Shown here: in pieces, positions 34,620 to 37,291 of the stretch
How positions within the stretch are numbered: the first letter of the stretch is position 1
Layout of the letters: the number at the start of each line of letters is the position of its first letter
Assembly (NCBI GenBank): GCA_022601335.1
Contig: JAJACV010000031.1
Location: forward strand, 1-37,291
Direction of reading: 5' to 3'
DNA: 37,291 nt
From: Chlamydiota bacterium
GTDB lineage: Bacteria > Chlamydiota > Chlamydiia > Chlamydiales > JAAZZY01
Notes under the pieces: model-generated
Database searches by the model: none
What the model was told of the DNA's origin: nothing
Seen by the model: only the letters and a program-made list of their open reading frames with translations
Position numbers and translations under genes: made by a program

Positions 34620-35840
34620 ATGAATAAAGAAGCTTTAGCACTTTCAATTTGTGAAACCCTTCAAAAAAAAGGTTATCTTGCCTACTTTGCAGGCGGCTAC
34701 GTTCGAGATAAGATTCTCCAGGTGCCCTCAGACGATATAGATATTGCCACCGACGCCTCTCCTGAAACCATACAATCTCTATTTTCAAAAACAATCCCTT
34801 TGGGCATTGCCTTTGGCATTATCATGGTAATCGAGCAAAATCACTCTTTTGAAGTAGCTACTTTTAGAAAAGACTTAAGATATGAAGATGGCAGACGCCC
34901 ACAGGAAGTCGCCTTTTGCTCTGCAGAAGAAGACGCTCAGCGAAGAGACTTTACAATCAATGGAATGTTTTATAATCCTTTAGATCAGGAAGTCATTGAC
35001 TACGTCTCGGGTGAAGAAGATTTAAAAAAAGGGATTATTCGAGCTATAGGAGATCCTTTTCTACGCTTTGAAGAAGATAAACTTCGTTTAATTAGAGCCT
35101 GCAGATTTGCAGCTAAATTGAATTTTAAAATTGATGGCAAAACAGAGCAAGCCATGTTAGCTGAAGCATCCTCTTTTTTAATCTCTGTATCTATAGAGAG
35201 AGTCACACAAGAGCTTAAAAAAATGGCCCACAACCATTTTGATAGAGGTTTAAAGCTTCTCTTTAATTTCAATCTTCTCCAGGAAATATTCCCCTCTCTT
35301 AAGCACCGAACTAGAGATGAAATTGATTCTTGCCTCTCTTCTTTTAAGCATATGCCTAAAGATACCCCTATGGTGCTATTCCTCTTAGAGCTCTTTCCTA
35401 AGTTATCTTCAGAACAACAGATAGAGTGGATGGAATCTTTAAAATTATCTAATGAAGATATTAAAGTCGCTTCCTTTTGTCTTGAGGGAAGAAAATTATA
35501 TACTCAAGCTCCCCCTTTAAAAGAATGGGTTTATTTTTATGCTCACCCTTATTCTAAACTCTGTCAAAAAGTCATTGCAGCGCGATTTTCAGATGAAAAA
35601 AGAAAAAAAATTCTTGAAGAGAATCATTCAAGAGAACTAAAACTGAAAGCGCATATTGAGCGAAAAAAGGCTAATAAACCTTTAATTACTTCAGCGCATT
35701 TGATGCAACATGGCGTCTCAGCTGGAAAAAAGTTAGGAGAACTCCTAAAGAAAGCTGAAGAAATTATTATAGAATATGATTTAACAAAACCTGAAGAGGC
35801 AATTGAGATGTTAAAAAAAACATCTATTTGGAAGGCATAA
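34620..35840 (+). CDS. Class II tRNA nucleotidyltransferase / poly(A) polymerase
   Basis: A 406-residue cytoplasmic enzyme that adds nucleotides to RNA 3' ends. The head domain has FAGGYVRDKIL, the catalytic carboxylates in DDIDIAT, and RRDFTINGMFYNP. The neck has EEDKLRLIRACRFAAKLNF, which selects the base. The helical body and tail follow to about residue 400. Bacterial class II CCA-adding enzymes and poly(A) polymerases differ in few residues. I cannot tell which activity it has, so I give no symbol; chlamydial relatives are named pcnB. Its TAA is followed with no gap by the ATG of the sulfotransferase gene. Confidence 0.92.
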   Translation: MNKEALALSICETLQKKGYLAYFAGGYVRDKILQVPSDDIDIATDASPETIQSLFSKTIPLGIAFGIIMVIEQNHSFEVATFRKDLRYEDGRRPQEVAFCSAEEDAQRRDFTINGMFYNPLDQEVIDYVSGEEDLKKGIIRAIGDPFLRFEEDKLRLIRACRFAAKLNFKIDGKTEQAMLAEASSFLISVSIERVTQELKKMAHNHFDRGLKLLFNFNLLQEIFPSLKHRTRDEIDSCLSSFKHMPKDTPMVLFLLELFPKLSSEQQIEWMESLKLSNEDIKVASFCLEGRKLYTQAPPLKEWVYFYAHPYSKLCQKVIAARFSDEKRKKILEENHSRELKLKAHIERKKANKPLITSAHLMQHGVSAGKKLGELLKKAEEIIIEYDLTKPEEAIEMLKKTSIWKA

Positions 35841-36653
35841 ATGACAAAACTTCTACTTTTTTGCTGGATGCTCTTTTTCACCTCTCTTTTTTCTGAAGAG
35901 GTCCTTCCCCCTAACTTCATTGTTCTATCGATGCCAAAAGCGGGTTCTCACCTTCTTTTTAAAGCCATTCACCGTATGACAGGCTTAAAGCCGACTCTTC
36001 TCAATCAACACACAGACTTAAATCAAATTCAAGTTCCTGAAAAAGAATATCCATGGAAGTATTTAGCGCTCCCAGAACAAATTCTCAAAACCCACCTTCA
36101 AGATAAAACACTAAAAAAAATTGTTCTTGTACGTGATTTAAGAGATATTTCTATTTCTCAAGTGCTTCACATAGAACGTAATTTACCAGGCACTTGGCTG
36201 CGGGAATATGAAGATGCTCTTTACGGATCTCTTCCGTTAAATAAAAAACTCATTTTCTTTATGGTCCAAAATATCCACTACACAACCTCTCCTAAAAAAA
36301 TAGCGGAACAAGTTTTAAAATGCTCTTCTTTCCCTAATACACATGTTTTTAAAAATGTGTTGGTTTGTCGTTTTGAAAATCTCATAGGCCCTCAAGGAGG
36401 AGGCACCTCTCTTCTCCAAAAAAAAGAGCTTCAAAAAATTGCTCAATTCTTAAATATCCCTCTCACACCCTGTGAGATTGAAAAAATTGCAGAGACTCTT
36501 TTTGGAATTGATGAGCTGTTAGATTATAAATGGAAAAAAGAATATTATAGAGCAGGGCGTATTGGTGGATGGAGGCAGTTTTTTACAGCCGATGCACTTG
36601 AGCACTATGATGAAAACCTAAAGTCACTGAACACAAAGCTAGGTTACAAGTAA
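35841..36653 (+). CDS. Sulfotransferase-fold protein with a predicted signal peptide
   Basis: A 270-residue protein. Residues 1-19 form a signal peptide (short basic start, hydrophobic core LLLFCWMLFFTSLFS, then EE). The rest has the cytosolic sulfotransferase pattern (Sulfotransfer_1). The 5'-phosphosulfate loop is SMPKAGSHLL with Lys33, the 3'-phosphate motif is VLVRDLRDISIS (Arg98 to Ser106), and the late block GRIGGWRQFFTADALEHYDENL corresponds to RKGxxGDWKxxF of the family. It should use PAPS to sulfate an alcohol, amine or sugar. PAPS is not expected in a bacterial periplasm, so export suggests action in the host or inclusion. It is translationally joined to the nucleotidyltransferase gene. 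The acceptor is unknown. Confidence 0.75.
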   Translation: MTKLLLFCWMLFFTSLFSEEVLPPNFIVLSMPKAGSHLLFKAIHRMTGLKPTLLNQHTDLNQIQVPEKEYPWKYLALPEQILKTHLQDKTLKKIVLVRDLRDISISQVLHIERNLPGTWLREYEDALYGSLPLNKKLIFFMVQNIHYTTSPKKIAEQVLKCSSFPNTHVFKNVLVCRFENLIGPQGGGTSLLQKKELQKIAQFLNIPLTPCEIEKIAETLFGIDELLDYKWKKEYYRAGRIGGWRQFFTADALEHYDENLKSLNTKLGYK

Positions 36654-36738
36654 AAAATAATTATTAAGACTCAAAAATAAACAACATTACTTAAACAATT
36701 CAATTTAGATTTCAAATAATGAAACAATAGAGCTCAAA

Positions 36739-37291
36739 CTACAACAATTTATCTCTCAGAATTCCAGATACATTAACATGTCTCTCTCTATCTGAATAAT
36801 CGAGAACTGTCTCGCCCAATTTATTTTGAATATTTACATTTATCTCTCGAGCTGCAAGAAGAGCTCTAACCACATCAATATATCCTGCCCCAGCTGCATT
36901 ATGGAGAGCTGTATTGCCCCAAAGATCTGGAATATTTAAATTTATCCCTGGAGCTTCAAGAAGAGCTCTGACTATATCAATACGCATATCTTGGACTGCT
37001 CTATGTAAGAGAATAACACCTTGCTCATTTGGAGCATTTATATTGACTCCTACTCCTCTAAGTAAGCTTTTGACTGCATCCATACGTCCTGCTTCAGTTG
37101 CCCTCTGTAAGAAGGTATATGAAATACAACCTCCCTCTAGAAAAGAAACAGCCTCATTACGATGAAAAGTAAAATTTGGCATAGAATTTCCAGCTGAATC
37201 CCTAGCATTAGGCCTAATAATATACATATAAGCCAATCTTCTCATTCGACTTCTCGTTTGATCAGTATCTGGAGCCCCTTGATTTAATCTA
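36739..37291 (-). CDS. Ankyrin-repeat protein, 5' end off the window
   Basis: The frame stays open from the stop at 36739 to the right edge. An ATG at 37245 is possible, but 15 more codons upstream without a stop suggest that the true start is outside. About three to four ankyrin repeats are seen: TFLQRATEAGRMDAVKSLLRGVG, ILLHRAVQDMRIDIVRALLEAPG, TALHNAAGAGYIDVVRALLAARE, then a degenerate last repeat with NIQNKLGETVLDYS. Each has the helix-turn-helix pattern and the VNIN/LNIP hairpin. The repeats are alike in sequence, as if duplicated. Ankyrin proteins in amoeba-associated bacteria are often secreted to bind host proteins; this is inference for the present one. Confidence 0.85.
   Translation of the reverse strand, partial: RLNQGAPDTDQTRSRMRRLAYMYIIRPNARDSAGNSMPNFTFHRNEAVSFLEGGCISYTFLQRATEAGRMDAVKSLLRGVGVNINAPNEQGVILLHRAVQDMRIDIVRALLEAPGINLNIPDLWGNTALHNAAGAGYIDVVRALLAAREINVNIQNKLGETVLDYSDRERHVNVSGILRDKLL

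Noticed and set aside
1-37291. tRNA, rRNA, CRISPR arrays, insertion sequences and attachment sites
   Set aside because: Reading the intergenic gaps showed no cloverleaf, no regularly spaced repeats, no transposase or integrase and no paired terminal repeats.

Overview
This AT-rich window most likely comes from an environmental (non-Chlamydiaceae) member of the Chlamydiota. The evidence is gene content and gene order. A small amino-acid-binding lipoprotein lies divergent from ferrochelatase, and Xaa-Pro peptidase is coupled to mutL. From memory, both pairs are also adjacent in Chlamydia trachomatis. GlgP, BrnQ and an RRM protein fit, and several genes look like host-directed effectors (PI3/4-kinase-like, sulfotransferase with a signal peptide, ankyrin repeats). 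I could not run a database search, so the phylum call is an inference of fair strength and the family is unknown.

Layout. Positions 1-311 hold the 3' part of a lysyl-hydroxylase (PLOD)-like glycosyltransferase gene on the minus strand that appears to lack its 5' end. Then come glgP (+), the binding lipoprotein (-), hemH (+) and an unrecognised 202-residue protein (+). From 5.7 to 15.4 kb lies a pyrimidine operon on the plus strand: carA-carB-GT9 glycosyltransferase-pyrB-pyrI-pyrC-pyrD. It is tightly coupled apart from a 133-nt gap before pyrB, and its last reading frame is interrupted by one in-frame stop. pyrE with an MFS transporter lies on the minus strand just beyond it. A DUF378-like membrane protein, brnQ, an RRM RNA-binding protein with a clear terminator, and a yeast-type pyrF follow. 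Together carAB, pyrBI, pyrC, pyrD, pyrE and pyrF make a complete set for UMP synthesis, a pathway absent from Chlamydia itself.

From 20.5 to 24.4 kb are a CgeB-like glycosyltransferase (-), a metallophosphoesterase (+) and a 659-residue protein (+). The last carries PI3/4-kinase-like catalytic motifs and is the best candidate for an undescribed effector.

From 24.4 to 34.6 kb one minus-strand run reads mutL-pepP-batA-(new 38-residue membrane ORF)-batB-batC-batD-batE. The Bat proteins (two vWA domain proteins, a large TPR protein, BatD, and a TPR-SH3 BatE) should form an envelope complex. The usual MoxR ATPase and DUF58 genes are not beside them. At the right end are a class II tRNA nucleotidyltransferase/poly(A) polymerase, directly joined to a sulfotransferase with a predicted signal peptide, and an ankyrin-repeat protein that runs off the edge.

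No rRNA, tRNA, CRISPR array, transposase or integrase was seen.
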